NCBI GenBank assembly: GCA_031082225.1
Contig: JAVHLG010000025.1
Location: forward strand, 1 to 53,973
DNA length: 53,973 nucleotides
Reading direction: 5' to 3'
Source of the DNA: Desulfovibrionaceae bacterium
GTDB taxonomy: Bacteria > Desulfobacterota > Desulfovibrionia > Desulfovibrionales > Desulfovibrionaceae
The notes under the pieces were generated by a model. The model was not told where the DNA came from. It saw only the letters and a list, made by a program, of their open reading frames with translations, and did no database searches. This document shows, piece by piece, positions 8,266 to 17,266 of this stretch. Position 1 is the first letter of the stretch, and every line of letters starts with the position of its first letter. The translations under genes and the position numbers were made by a program.

Positions 8266-8283
8266 TTGTTAAAAGTTTCACAT
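8266..8283. promoter_or_regulatory. Candidate Rex operator upstream of rex
   Basis: TTGTTAAAAGTTTCACAT agrees with TTGTGAA-N4-TTCACAA at 12 of 14 fixed positions. It lies 31 bases before the rex start, overlapping a possible -10 (CATAAT, 8281-8286). This placement suggests that Rex represses its own gene. Confidence 0.6.
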
Positions 8284-8313
8284 AATTAGCCTCTTTCCCA
8301 TCGGCACAGTACT

Positions 8314-8970
8314 GTGAAAAGCGACCACATCCCAAGAGCAACCATCAAGCGGCTGGCCATGTATGTCCAGGTGCTGGAGTCCTTCAAGCGGGAAGGAACC
8401 CCGGTCGTGTCCTCGGAGCTTCTGGCCAGAACCTGCAACGTCAACCCCTCGCAAATCCGTAAAGACTTGGCGTATTTCGGCGAATTCGGCGTGCGCGGCG
8501 TGGGGTATCACGTGCAGGATCTCATCTCCGCCATCAAGCGTTCCCTGGGTGTGGACCGCATGTGGAAATGCGCCCTGGTGGGCGTGGGCAACCTGGGCAA
8601 GGCGCTGTTGCGGCACCGGGAATTCAAATACCGGGGCTTTGACATCGTGGCCGCCTTCGACTGTGATCCCTTCAAGATCGGCGAGGAGGTCATCGGCCTG
8701 GAGGTGGTCTGTACCAGGCGTCTCAAGGAGACGGCCCGGGATCTGGGCATCGAGATCGGGCTCATCACCACCCCTCCGGATCGCGCCCAGCGCGCCGCGA
8801 ACTTCCTGGTCGAGGCCGAGATCAAGGGCATCATCAATTTCGCCCCGGCCCGGATCACCCTGCCTGCCGACGTCCATGTGGAATACGTGGATTTCTTCCA
8901 CCATCTCTATGCCGTCTCTTTTTCCATCACCCTGGATCAGCGTCCCAAGGCCAAGGCCATCGGCGATTAA
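8314..8970 (+). CDS. rex: Redox-sensing transcriptional repressor Rex
   Basis: Rex binds DNA as a dimer when NADH is low and lets go when NADH rises. The 218-residue protein has the family layout: an N-terminal winged helix (about 1-80, with RATIKRLAMYVQVLE and the recognition segment VNPSQIRKDLAYFGEFG) and a Rossmann domain with CALVGVGNLGKALL (about 90-102), the GFDIVAAFDCDP strand and the C-terminal swapped helix. The start is GTG 8314: an in-frame stop at 8287 excludes a longer form, and the next ATG would cut into the winged helix. No Shine-Dalgarno is visible and the GTG lies in a 12-base palindrome (8305-8316), so initiation may be weak or close to the transcript end. Confidence 0.95.
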   Translation: MKSDHIPRATIKRLAMYVQVLESFKREGTPVVSSELLARTCNVNPSQIRKDLAYFGEFGVRGVGYHVQDLISAIKRSLGVDRMWKCALVGVGNLGKALLRHREFKYRGFDIVAAFDCDPFKIGEEVIGLEVVCTRRLKETARDLGIEIGLITTPPDRAQRAANFLVEAEIKGIINFAPARITLPADVHVEYVDFFHHLYAVSFSITLDQRPKAKAIGD

Positions 8971-9077
8971 AAGCCCACCGGGGGCCAAAGTTCACCGCGC
9001 CCCGGCAACGGCTGTTCTTTGCGGGCCGCCTGGGGTATGCTTTCGCCGTGATTCTCAGTCTGCCGCAGGAGCGATAC

Positions 9078-9941
9078 ATGACCCGTTCGCGACGCCGCGT
9101 TCCGGCCCGTCCGGTGGTGGCCCTGTTGACGGATTTCGGCCTGTCCGATCCGTACGCGGGGCAGATGAAGGGCGTCGTGGCCTCGCTTGCGCCCGAAGCC
9201 CGGATCCTGGACATCAGCCACGGCGTGCCCGCCCACGACATCCTGGCCGGGGCCCTGTATCTGGACGCCAGTCTGCCCTGGCTTCCCCTCGGCTGCGTGA
9301 TCGTGGCCGTGGTCGATCCCGGGGTGGGGACCACCCGTCGCCTGGTCGGCGTGGAGAGCCGGGGACGCCTGGTCCTGGCCCCTGACAACGGCCTGCTCTC
9401 GCTGCTTCTCACGCGCGGGGGGGTGGACGGCGCATGGGTCTTTCCCTCCCAGGACATGGGCAGCGCCACCTTCCACGGCCGGGACATCTTCGCCCCCCTG
9501 GCCGCCGCCCTGGCCAAGGGGCAGCCGCCCCGGGAACGCGGCCAGCCCGTGGATCCGGGCACGCTGGTGATTCTGCCGGGCCTGGACCCGGTCCTGGACG
9601 GGGATCGGCTGCAGGCCCGGGTGCTGCATGTGGATCGGTTCGGCAATCTCATTTTGAATCTGCGCATCGGGGAATACGGGGCCATGCTTGGCGCGGCCCA
9701 TGGGGTGGCCATGGATATGCCCCGGGCCCCGCGCATCGTCCGGGCCGCGACCTATGCCGAACTGCCTCCGGGGGCCCTGGGCCTGCTGGCCGGGAGCCAG
9801 GGCTTTTTCGAGATGGCCATGGACCGGGAAAGCGCGGCCAGATCCACGGGCCTGCACCCGGGCGATGCCGTGACCCTTGTTCTCAGTGGGGAGACGGCTG
9901 CCGGGCCGGACCGGATACCCGGCGTCGTGTCGGAAAGATGA
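9078..9941 (+). CDS. S-adenosyl-L-methionine hydrolase/hydroxide adenosyltransferase (DUF62 family)
   Basis: A 287-residue protein of the fluorinase-like family that uses hydroxide to split S-adenosylmethionine to adenosine and methionine. Signatures are the N-terminal LLTDFGLSDPYAGQMKGVV (about 16-34), the ISHGVPAHDI segment, VVDPGVGT and LAPDNGLLS; the C-terminal beta-barrel domain has VLHVDRFGNLILN. The start at ATG 9078 is preceded by CAGGAG. An in-frame start at 9048 is less likely. The gene follows rex but is 107 bases away, and has its own hairpin downstream, so it may be a separate unit. The physiological role of these enzymes is not settled. Confidence 0.88.
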   Translation: MTRSRRRVPARPVVALLTDFGLSDPYAGQMKGVVASLAPEARILDISHGVPAHDILAGALYLDASLPWLPLGCVIVAVVDPGVGTTRRLVGVESRGRLVLAPDNGLLSLLLTRGGVDGAWVFPSQDMGSATFHGRDIFAPLAAALAKGQPPRERGQPVDPGTLVILPGLDPVLDGDRLQARVLHVDRFGNLILNLRIGEYGAMLGAAHGVAMDMPRAPRIVRAATYAELPPGALGLLAGSQGFFEMAMDRESAARSTGLHPGDAVTLVLSGETAAGPDRIPGVVSER

Positions 9942-10018
9942 CGCGGTCGCGGACCACGGCGGCCGCCGTATGAAATCCGAGCGACTGCAGGACGCAAACC
10001 GGCTTCAGGGGGGCACAG

Positions 10019-10036
10019 CCCCGCCATGCGGGGTTT
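10019..10036 (+). terminator. Probable terminator after the SAM hydrolase gene
   Basis: A perfect 6-base G/C stem, CCCCGC/GCGGGG (10019-10024 and 10028-10033) with loop CAT, is followed by TTT. It separates the rex region from the glycan island. Confidence 0.4.
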
Positions 10037-10161
10037 CGCCAACGCAGGCGGCGTCTTTAGAGTGATGCCACGCGAGGGTGAAACGCTGCTGCCCATTGCA
10101 GGGACTTGACCGCGAGATCCGGGCCCCGGATTTCGAAACCGCGACACCGGGAGGACCGCCT

Positions 10162-10980
10162 GTGACGCAGCCTGCAACAATGGCCTCCATCATCGTGCCG
10201 ACGTACAACCAGGCCCGGTACCTGACCGCCTGCCTGGATTCCATCTGGTTCCAGGACCACCCCGACCTGGATGTGGTGGTGGTCAACGACGGGTCCACGG
10301 ACGACACCGCCCAGGTGCTGGCGGCGTTCGTCAGGGCCGTGGCCGGGGACCAGGCCTCCTATGCCTCGCGCTACGACGCCGAAAACAACCGCATCGAGCG
10401 GGTGCAGCACCCCCGCTATCCCCAGGCCGGACGCCGCCTGCGCATCCTCACCCACGAGACCAACCGGGGGCTGGCGGCGGCCCTCAATACCGGGTTCCAG
10501 GCGGCAAGCGGCCCCTACTGCACCTATGTGCCCTCGGATGACTGCCTCCTGCCGTCCATGATCTCCGAGATGGCGGCCGTGCTCGAGGACGGGGCGGATT
10601 TCGTCTACGCCGACATGGCCATCGTGGACGACGCCGGGCATTGGGTGCGGCGCTTCGCCCTGCCGGACTATTCCTTTTCCCGGTGCTTCGCCGACTGGTA
10701 CCTGTGCGGCGTGGCCAAGCTGTACAAGACGGCGTTGCACCAGCGGTTCGGCTGGTACGACGAATCCCTCCTGGCCCACGATCACGAGCTGTTTCTGCGT
10801 TTTGCCGAGGCCGGGGCCGTGTTCCGGCATATCCCCAGGGTGCTCATGTACGTCCGGGACCACGCCCGGCGCGAGGTGGACATCCACGCGCCCACCAACT
10901 GGAACCGCCTGCTTGAGGAGTCCAAGGCCCTGGTGCTCAGGGCGCGGGCGCATCAGGCCGACTTGCCGTCGTCGCGCTGA
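10162..10980 (+). CDS. Family 2 glycosyltransferase
   Basis: A 272-residue GT-A fold transferase. The nucleotide-binding start is ASIIVPTYNQARYL (about 8-21), followed by VVVVNDGSTDDT, then a DXD-like PSDD near residue 125 and the acceptor region LLAHDHELFLRFAEAG. There is no membrane segment, so it acts in the cytosol on a nucleotide sugar. The start is GTG 10162, supported by GGGAGG seven bases upstream; the frame is open further upstream but without family sequence. It opens the plus-strand arm of the glycan island. Donor and acceptor are unknown. Confidence 0.88.
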   Translation: MTQPATMASIIVPTYNQARYLTACLDSIWFQDHPDLDVVVVNDGSTDDTAQVLAAFVRAVAGDQASYASRYDAENNRIERVQHPRYPQAGRRLRILTHETNRGLAAALNTGFQAASGPYCTYVPSDDCLLPSMISEMAAVLEDGADFVYADMAIVDDAGHWVRRFALPDYSFSRCFADWYLCGVAKLYKTALHQRFGWYDESLLAHDHELFLRFAEAGAVFRHIPRVLMYVRDHARREVDIHAPTNWNRLLEESKALVLRARAHQADLPSSR

Positions 10981-11082
10981 TCCGGCTGGGCCTGCCTCGG
11001 AAGGGCCTTTTCCGGCCTCGCGCCGCAATTGTCCGGGGGCGCGTGTGCAGGCGTCACGCGCCAGGCCCACGGCGGCGTTTTC

Positions 11083-11098
11083 TGGCATGCATATCGCA
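11083..11098 (+). promoter_or_regulatory. Possible sigma-54 (-24/-12) promoter
   Basis: TGGCATGCATATCGCA has the required GG and GC ten bases apart (11084-11085 and 11096-11097) and agrees with TGGCACG-N4-TTGCA except at two positions. It lies in the 283-base gap before the second family 2 glycosyltransferase. A G/C hairpin (11112-11129) follows at once, which could weaken the idea. No enhancer-binding site was identified. Confidence 0.3.
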
Positions 11099-11263
11099 TG
11101 ACGCCTGGCCTGGGCGGGAGCCCCCGCCCGGGACATGCGCCTTGGCGCGAGGTCTGCGCCGGGTCTCGCCCTCATGTTTCCGTGGCGGATCGACGCGGGT
11201 ATGGCCGCGCCGACCCGCAGGGGGACAGGTGGAGCGCAACAGGTCGAGGTCGCGAGGACGAGC

Positions 11264-12121
11264 GTGAAAGACATCAGCCTGTACATCCCGTGCTATAACG
11301 CCGCACGGTTTCTGCCCACGGTCCTGCCCGCCGTCATGAACCAGACCCACCCCCTGCGCGAGGTGCTGGTGGTGGACGACGGCTCCCTGGATGACACCGC
11401 CGCCGTGGCCCAATCCTTTGCCGGATCGGCCAGATATCCCCTGCGCATCCTGCGCCAGCCCGGAAATCTGGGACTGGCCGTGGCCCGGAACACGGCCATT
11501 CGCAGCCTGGATACCGAATATATCGCCGCCCTGGACTCGGATGTGGCGCCCAGTCCGGATTGGCTGGAGCACCTGGCGAAGGAGATGACCGATGAGGTGT
11601 CCGGGGTCGGCGGCGAGCTTCTGGAGACCTACCAGACCACCTTGGCCGACCGCTGGCGCACGGTGCACATGGTGCAGCACCGGGGTCCGAACCGGGTGGT
11701 CCGGCCGCCGTTTCTGTGGGGCTGCAACACGCTTTTCCGGCGCAGCGTGCTTTTTGAGGCCGGTCTGTACGACGAATACTGCAAGACGAACGCCGAGGAC
11801 GTCAAACTCTGCGAGGCCATCCGCGACCGGCACGTCCTGATCTACACCCACCTGGCCAAATGCCGCCACCTGCGGCGCGACACCCCTAAAAGCCTCATGC
11901 GCAACTACTGGAAATGGTATTATTACGGGTGCTATCAGCCCGTCAGTCCTGCCCGGGCCCTGGCCTCCAACGCCCGCAACCTGCGGCGGCTGTGGGGGGT
12001 CATCCAAAAAGACGTCGCCGACGGCGATCTGGCCAGGCTTTTGATCAGCCTCCCCCTGCTTCCCTATACCTGCATCCGGGACTGGATCGACCTGGTGCAG
12101 CGGCGGGGAGAACCCATGTGA
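11264..12121 (+). CDS. Family 2 glycosyltransferase
   Basis: The 285-residue protein starts DISLYIPCYNAARFL and has the donor-site motifs VVDDGSLDDTA (about 29-39) and AALDSDVAPSPDWL (about 87-100, the DXD equivalent), the acceptor-site WGCNTLFRRSVL and the catalytic-base region TNAEDVKLCEAI. This is the rhamnosyl- or galactofuranosyl-like GT2 layout. A tryptophan/tyrosine-rich stretch (NYWKWYYYGCYQP, about 213-225) may bind the membrane surface or the acceptor. GTG 11264 is chosen because GAGG lies six bases upstream and family homology begins there; the open frame extends to 11135 without homology. Confidence 0.87.
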   Translation: MKDISLYIPCYNAARFLPTVLPAVMNQTHPLREVLVVDDGSLDDTAAVAQSFAGSARYPLRILRQPGNLGLAVARNTAIRSLDTEYIAALDSDVAPSPDWLEHLAKEMTDEVSGVGGELLETYQTTLADRWRTVHMVQHRGPNRVVRPPFLWGCNTLFRRSVLFEAGLYDEYCKTNAEDVKLCEAIRDRHVLIYTHLAKCRHLRRDTPKSLMRNYWKWYYYGCYQPVSPARALASNARNLRRLWGVIQKDVADGDLARLLISLPLLPYTCIRDWIDLVQRRGEPM

Positions 12122-12242
12122 CCACCCCGGCCAGGGAGCGCAGGACGAGCGGCGGGCTGGTTTTTGGCGTGCGACATGAAACGTGTCCATCCCTGGCCTG
12201 GCGCGCCGGAGCATGGATGACATGACGAGCAGCGGAGAAGAG

Positions 12243-14183
12243 ATGCCAACGGTCCTGCATGTGATCCATTCCATAAGCGGCGGCGGCGCGGCGCGGGCCA
12301 TGCTTGCCTGCGCAAAAGCCGTGGGGAGCGGGGGGGCGTGGCGTCAATCAGCCCTGAGCCTCGTGCCCGGCGATGCGAGCGTCAGCGAAGTCTGCCTGGC
12401 GCACGGCGTAACGTATCTGGGATGTCCGGATCAGAATGACCTGGACAATGCCTTGGCCGGGGCGGACATCGTCCACATGCACTATTGGAATTCGCCCGAG
12501 TTGCTCCATCTCCTGCTGCGCGGGTTGCCCCCTGTGCGCTGTCTGGCCACCTGGCACATCGGCGGCATGGACCCTCCCCATGTGCTGTCGCCGCAACTGC
12601 TCGACTGTTTCGACCATGTGCAGTGTGTCGGCCCCATTACGTTGGAGGCGGAGGCCGTCCGGAACCGTGTCGAACGTGGCGGGGCCGGGCGCGTCAGCAT
12701 GGCCTATCCGGCAGTGGATCTGGACCGGTTCCTGGCCATTCGCCGCTCCCCCGGGGAAGGCGTCACCATCGGGTACCTTGGGACGCTGGACGGATTCAAG
12801 ATCCATCCCGACTATATCGCCATGAGCGCCCGGGTCTCCTTCCCCCGGACCCGATTCGTCCTTTGGGGCGGAACCCGGGAGGCGGGCGAGGCGCTTCTGG
12901 CCCAGGCCGAGGCCCTGGGTGTGCGGGATCGGTTCGACTTCCGGGGGTATGTCCCGGATGCGGCGGACGTGTTTTCAAAGATCGACATTTTTGGCTATCC
13001 CCTGTGCGAAGGGAACTATTCCGCCGGGGAGTTGGTGCTCCAGGAGTGTTTCGCCGCAGGCGTTCCCGTCGTGGTGCTCCCCCACGGGGGCGCTGGAAGG
13101 ATGGTGGTCCACGGGCAGACGGGGCTGGTGGCGCGATCCCCAGAGGAATACGCAACGGCGCTCGACCGGCTGGCTGCCGACCCCCTGGAGCGTCTGCGCC
13201 TGGGAGAGAACGCCAGGCAGTGGGCCAGGGAGCATTTCGGCGCGGAAAAAACCGCCCAGGCCACGCTTGGCCTCTATAACGCGCTTATGAAGCGGGGCAA
13301 ACGCGCCCGGGTCATGGCCCGGCGGGTGGCGCGGGCCGGATCGCCGGTCAGCGGCGCGGAGGCCTTTCTGGAGGGACTGGGCGGGGCCTGCGTTCATTTC
13401 CAGCAAAGCTACTTCACCGGGCCGCATCGGCTGGCTTCGGCCGCAGATGCGTGCATCGCGGCTTCCTCGGACGTCCTGTGTTCCGGATCAGGCGGCGTCT
13501 TTCATTACCTCGACGTTCACCCGAACGATTTCTGGCTGCGGCTCTGGACCGGCCTGATCCATGCCCGTCGGGGGGCCCTGGACCAGGCGTCTGCGGAATT
13601 CCGTGCCGCCCTGGCCTGCCCTGACGCGGGGCTCAGGGCCGCGCACCACCTGGCCGCGTGCGCCATGGCCCAGGCCCGTGCTGCTCGCGATGTCCACACG
13701 CTTGAACAGTGCTATCACACCGGGCATTTTCTTGGCGCTTCGGGGTATCGCGTCCAGGCGGCGGAGATCTTCCGTTTTGTCGTGCGATCAGGCCAGGACC
13801 AGGGGCTTGCGGGATGGGCGCTTTTCAAGCTGGGGGAACAGGCCTGGGAGGAGGGGCGCGTCCGGACGGCCCGGCGACTTTTCAGGCAGGCCCTTGCCGC
13901 CAATGCCGCCATCGCCAAGGCGCGGATCCATCTTGCGCCCGGCGGTCGGCCCTTGCGGGTGCTCATCGCGACCGGGGCCGAGGGCGCGCAACCCGCCGGG
14001 GACCGTATCGTCGTGAGCATGGACCCGCTGGACGCCGGGCTCTGGGCCTACCATTTCGCCCGACGGAGTTTCGACGACGCCATCGTCGTCCTCCCCCCGG
14101 GAGCCAGCCATGCCGACAGGGCCAGGGCGATGGCCGTGGCCGGAGTGCATGCGGCCCCCGGGGCCCTGGTGACGGTGCGTTGA
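12243..14183 (+). CDS. Family 4 glycosyltransferase with C-terminal repeat domain
   Basis: A 646-residue fusion. Residues 1-360 are a GT-B glycosyltransferase: N-terminal VLHVIHSISGGGAARAML, inter-domain IGYLGTLDGFKIHPDYI, and the donor-binding region EGNYSAGELVLQECFAAGVPVV with the family's EX7E-type spacing. Residues 420-600 are alanine-rich helical pairs resembling TPR (FWLRLWTGLIHARRGALDQA, LFKLGEQAWEEGRVRTARRL). The last 70 residues include a small strand-rich segment (LRVLIATGAEGAQP). ATG 12243 has GGAG at suitable distance; in-frame starts exist at 12183, 12213 and 12222. The repeat region may dock other assembly proteins. Confidence 0.83.
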   Translation: MPTVLHVIHSISGGGAARAMLACAKAVGSGGAWRQSALSLVPGDASVSEVCLAHGVTYLGCPDQNDLDNALAGADIVHMHYWNSPELLHLLLRGLPPVRCLATWHIGGMDPPHVLSPQLLDCFDHVQCVGPITLEAEAVRNRVERGGAGRVSMAYPAVDLDRFLAIRRSPGEGVTIGYLGTLDGFKIHPDYIAMSARVSFPRTRFVLWGGTREAGEALLAQAEALGVRDRFDFRGYVPDAADVFSKIDIFGYPLCEGNYSAGELVLQECFAAGVPVVVLPHGGAGRMVVHGQTGLVARSPEEYATALDRLAADPLERLRLGENARQWAREHFGAEKTAQATLGLYNALMKRGKRARVMARRVARAGSPVSGAEAFLEGLGGACVHFQQSYFTGPHRLASAADACIAASSDVLCSGSGGVFHYLDVHPNDFWLRLWTGLIHARRGALDQASAEFRAALACPDAGLRAAHHLAACAMAQARAARDVHTLEQCYHTGHFLGASGYRVQAAEIFRFVVRSGQDQGLAGWALFKLGEQAWEEGRVRTARRLFRQALAANAAIAKARIHLAPGGRPLRVLIATGAEGAQPAGDRIVVSMDPLDAGLWAYHFARRSFDDAIVVLPPGASHADRARAMAVAGVHAAPGALVTVR

Positions 14184-14360
14184 AAAATTTCAGGATTCCG
14201 GCATGCTCCATGCCGTCAGGTCAATGCGAGAGGCTGACAACCATGGGCGTCCATCGTCCCGGGCTTTCGGGGCCTGGCGCGGGAAGATCGCCCGGGCCGG
14301 GCGGACGTCGGCGAGGCGGGGCTGAACCGTTGGACGCCGGGCAGATATGTCCTCAGGTTT

Positions 14361-14391
14361 TTGTGTCCATTTTTTGCATAGGTGTCATACT
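14361..14391 (+). promoter_or_regulatory. Weak possible promoter before the pseudaminic-type genes
   Basis: In the 240-base gap 14184-14423 the base composition drops around 14340-14400. An extended -10 (TG-T-CATACT, 14383-14391) lies 19 bases after TTGTGT (14361-14366). The spacing is long, so this is only a suggestion. Nothing else was found in the gap. Confidence 0.25.
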
Positions 14392-14423
14392 GGACATGCC
14401 CCGGGTGGTGTGTGGGAGGCGCT

Positions 14424-15077
14424 GTGACGCATTCGAAGCAACTGGGATTTTGGGCCGGTGAATTCGGTCGGGCATACACCGAGCGAAACGCCGCATGCAA
14501 TTTCGATCCGAAACGCCTGGCCCGGATGGGGGAAATATTCAAAGAGATGTTGTCCCATGCCAGCGGCGTGCGACGCATTCTCGAGGTCGGCTGCAATACC
14601 GGACACAATTTATCCATCTTGCGCGACCTTGGCGACTTTGAGCTTGTGGGCGTGGAGCCGCAGGACGCGGCCCGGGAAGAAGGGATGCGGCGCGGCGTGG
14701 CGGAGACGATCCTGCCGGGAGACGCCTTCCATCTCCCCTTCGAAGACGGCAGCTTCGATCTGGTGCTCACCACCGGTGTGATGATGCACATTTCGCCGGA
14801 CGATATCCTACGCGCAATGGCGGAGTTTCGCAGGGTTTCCCGGAAATGCTATTTCACGATGGACTATTTTGAGGAAACGGAAACGGCGGTAGCAAACTAC
14901 CACGGCCACGACGACCTGCTGTGGCGTCGCGACATGCGCAAGGTCGTGGCCCGGAGCGATCCCGGGGCGACGCTGCTGTGGGAGCAATGCGTGGGGCAGG
15001 ATCGCGACATCGGCAAACAGACCTGGGCTTTTTTGTTCGCCTTTGGGGGCAAAGCGGCGGGGATCTCCGGTTGTTGA
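14424..15077 (+). CDS. Pseudaminic acid biosynthesis-associated methylase
   Basis: The 217-residue SAM methyltransferase has the N-terminal signature KQLGFWAGEFGRAYTERN (about 5-22), which is the mark of the family annotated as pseudaminic-acid-associated methylase, then motif I RILEVGCNTGHNLSIL (about 49-64) and PFEDGSFDLVLTTGVMMHI. The modified position on the sugar is not known for the family. GTG 14424 is preceded by GGGAGG at a good distance. It lies directly before pseB, which fits the role. Confidence 0.85.
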   Translation: MTHSKQLGFWAGEFGRAYTERNAACNFDPKRLARMGEIFKEMLSHASGVRRILEVGCNTGHNLSILRDLGDFELVGVEPQDAAREEGMRRGVAETILPGDAFHLPFEDGSFDLVLTTGVMMHISPDDILRAMAEFRRVSRKCYFTMDYFEETETAVANYHGHDDLLWRRDMRKVVARSDPGATLLWEQCVGQDRDIGKQTWAFLFAFGGKAAGISGC

Positions 15078-15149
15078 AGCGGAAAGGGCAGGGGCGCAAA
15101 ACACGTGACGTTGATCCAGCATGGCTGGAAAGGATCGATATACCAAGGC

Positions 15150-16148
15150 ATGTTAAACGATAAAAGCATTCTCGTGACGGGCGGCACAGGCTCCTTTGGC
15201 ACGGAGTTCATCAGGACGACGCTACGGTCCTACAAACCGAAACGACTGATCGTCTTCAGCCGGGATGAGCTCAAGCAGTACGAGATGTCCCAGGTTTTTT
15301 CCGTGCAGGAGCATCCGTGCATGCGATATTTCATTGGCGATGTCCGGGATGCTGACCGGCTTCGCCGCGCCCTGCGGGGCGTCGACATCGTGGTGCATGC
15401 GGCCGCCCTCAAACAGGTGCCCACAGCGGAATACAATCCGGCTGAGGCCGTGAAGACGAACATCCAGGGCGCTGTCAATGTGGTCGATGCCTGTCTCGAC
15501 TGCGGCGTGTCGAAATGCATCGCCTTGAGTACGGACAAGGCCGTGAACCCCATCAATCTGTACGGCGCCACCAAGCTGTGCTCGGACAAGCTCTTTATCG
15601 CGGGCAACAGCTATTCCAGCGCGGACCAGACCGTGTTCTCCATCGTGCGCTACGGAAACGTCATGGGCAGCAGGGGCAGCGTCATCCCGCTCTTCCTGAA
15701 ACTGCGCGGGACCGGCCGCCTCCCGGTCACCGATCTGGAGATGACCCGGTTTTGGCTGGAGATTACGGACGGCATCCAGTTCGTTCTCAAAAGCCTGTCC
15801 ATGATGGAAGGGGGCGAAATATTCATTCCCAAGATCCCAAGCATGCGCGTGGTGGATCTGGCAAAGGCCATCTGCCCGGAGTGCGAACTGGACGTGGTGG
15901 GCGTCAGGCCGGGAGAAAAGATCCATGAAATCATGATTCCGGACGCGGAATCCCGCAACACCCTGGAATACGACACCCATTACGCCATCTACCCCATCGG
16001 CCGCAATCTCGACAGGTTTGTGGGCAAGGACAAGGGCAAACGGCTGCCCGAAGGTTTCGAGTACAGGTCGAACACCAACACCTGGTGGATAAGCAAGGAC
16101 CAGTTGCGGGAATGCGTAAAAAAATTATTTCCTACGGCAGACATCTGA
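15150..16148 (+). CDS. pseB: UDP-N-acetylglucosamine 4,6-dehydratase (inverting)
   Basis: First enzyme of pseudaminic acid synthesis: it converts UDP-GlcNAc to UDP-2-acetamido-2,6-dideoxy-beta-L-arabino-hexos-4-ulose with C5 inversion. The 332-residue extended SDR has the NADP motif LVTGGTGSFG (about 7-16), VVHAAALKQVPTAEYNP, ALSTDKAVNPINLYGATK with the catalytic YXXXK pattern, and RYGNVMGSRGSVIPLF. Length and motifs match PseB/FlaA1 rather than the membrane-bound retaining dehydratases. ATG 15150 has only a weak AAGG close by; upstream in-frame starts add no family sequence. It overlaps pseC by 37 bases. Confidence 0.93.
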   Translation: MLNDKSILVTGGTGSFGTEFIRTTLRSYKPKRLIVFSRDELKQYEMSQVFSVQEHPCMRYFIGDVRDADRLRRALRGVDIVVHAAALKQVPTAEYNPAEAVKTNIQGAVNVVDACLDCGVSKCIALSTDKAVNPINLYGATKLCSDKLFIAGNSYSSADQTVFSIVRYGNVMGSRGSVIPLFLKLRGTGRLPVTDLEMTRFWLEITDGIQFVLKSLSMMEGGEIFIPKIPSMRVVDLAKAICPECELDVVGVRPGEKIHEIMIPDAESRNTLEYDTHYAIYPIGRNLDRFVGKDKGKRLPEGFEYRSNTNTWWISKDQLRECVKKLFPTADI

Positions 16149-17266
16149 TTGACCAGGCCGACATCGACGCCGTGACCGAGGCGTTGCAGTCCGGCTGGCT
16201 GACCGGCGGCCCGGCGATCGTCGCCTTCGAGGAGGCCGTGGCCCGCCTGTGCGGCGCCGCGCACGCCGTGGCGGTATGCAACGGCACCGCCGCCCTGCAT
16301 TGCGCCATGCACGCCCTTCGCGTCGCTCCCGGGGACGAGGTGATCGTGCCCCCGATGACGTTTTGCGCCACGGCCAACGCCGTGGTCTATCAGGGGGGCG
16401 AACCCGTGTTCGCGGATGTTGCGCCAGGCACCCTGCTGCTCGATCCCGCTTCGGTGGAGGCCAGCCTGACGCCGCGCACCAAGGGGATCGTGGCCGTGGA
16501 TTATGCCGGTCAACCCTGCGACTATGACGCCCTGCGGGCCATCGCCGACGCGCATGGCCTCTTTCTGGCCGCAGACGCCTGCCATTCCCTGGGCGGGGCC
16601 TGGAACGGCCGTCCCGTGGGCAGTCTGGCGGACGTCACCTGCCTGAGCTTTCATCCAGTCAAGCACATCACCACCGGCGAAGGCGGCATGATCCTGTGCG
16701 ACGATCCGCTCCTTGCCGAAACCATGCGCCGCTTCCGCAACCACGGCATCGACGCCGACCCCGCCCGGCGGGCGGAACAGGGCGTCTGGCGGTATGACAT
16801 GGGATTTCTCGGCCACAACTACCGCATCACCGACATCCAGTGCGCCCTGGGCGGAAGCCAGCTTGACAAGCTGCCGCAATGGCTGACGCGCCGTCGGGAG
16901 GTGGCGGCCATGTATGCGCAGGCGCTGCGGAACATGGCGGACGTGTCGCCCCTGGAGGAGGTTCCAGGCGCGACCCACGCCCTGCACCTGTATGTGGTGC
17001 GCATCGCCTCGAGGCCCAAACCCTTGCGGGATGCGGTCCTTTCGGGGCTGCGGGCGCGGGGCGTGCAGGCCAACGTGCATTACGTCCCGGCCAACAGGCA
17101 TTCGTACTACCGGCAGCGGCTTGGGGACGGCGCATCCGGAACGCCGGTCTGCGACAAGGCGTTCGAGGAGATACTGAGTCTGCCCATGCACGCCGGACTC
17201 ACGGACGAGGACGTGCGGCATGTGCTGTGGGCGCTTGGCGAGGCCCTTTTGGAGGCCAGGGCATGA
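16112..17266 (+). CDS. pseC: UDP-4-amino-4,6-dideoxy-N-acetyl-beta-L-altrosamine transaminase
   Basis: PLP-dependent aminotransferase that aminates C4 of the PseB product using glutamate. The 384-residue protein is a DegT/DnrJ/EryC1/StrS member with the PseC features ISYGRHLIDQADIDAV at the N terminus, SGWLTGGPAIVAFE, and the Schiff-base lysine Lys184 in SFHPVKHITTGEGG. LGHNYRITDIQCALG and the C-terminal HYVPANRHSYYRQ also fit. ATG 16112 begins inside pseB; a GTG at 16085 is possible but adds only nine residues. The stop overlaps the next gene in ATGA. Confidence 0.93.
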   Translation: MRKKIISYGRHLIDQADIDAVTEALQSGWLTGGPAIVAFEEAVARLCGAAHAVAVCNGTAALHCAMHALRVAPGDEVIVPPMTFCATANAVVYQGGEPVFADVAPGTLLLDPASVEASLTPRTKGIVAVDYAGQPCDYDALRAIADAHGLFLAADACHSLGGAWNGRPVGSLADVTCLSFHPVKHITTGEGGMILCDDPLLAETMRRFRNHGIDADPARRAEQGVWRYDMGFLGHNYRITDIQCALGGSQLDKLPQWLTRRREVAAMYAQALRNMADVSPLEEVPGATHALHLYVVRIASRPKPLRDAVLSGLRARGVQANVHYVPANRHSYYRQRLGDGASGTPVCDKAFEEILSLPMHAGLTDEDVRHVLWALGEALLEARA

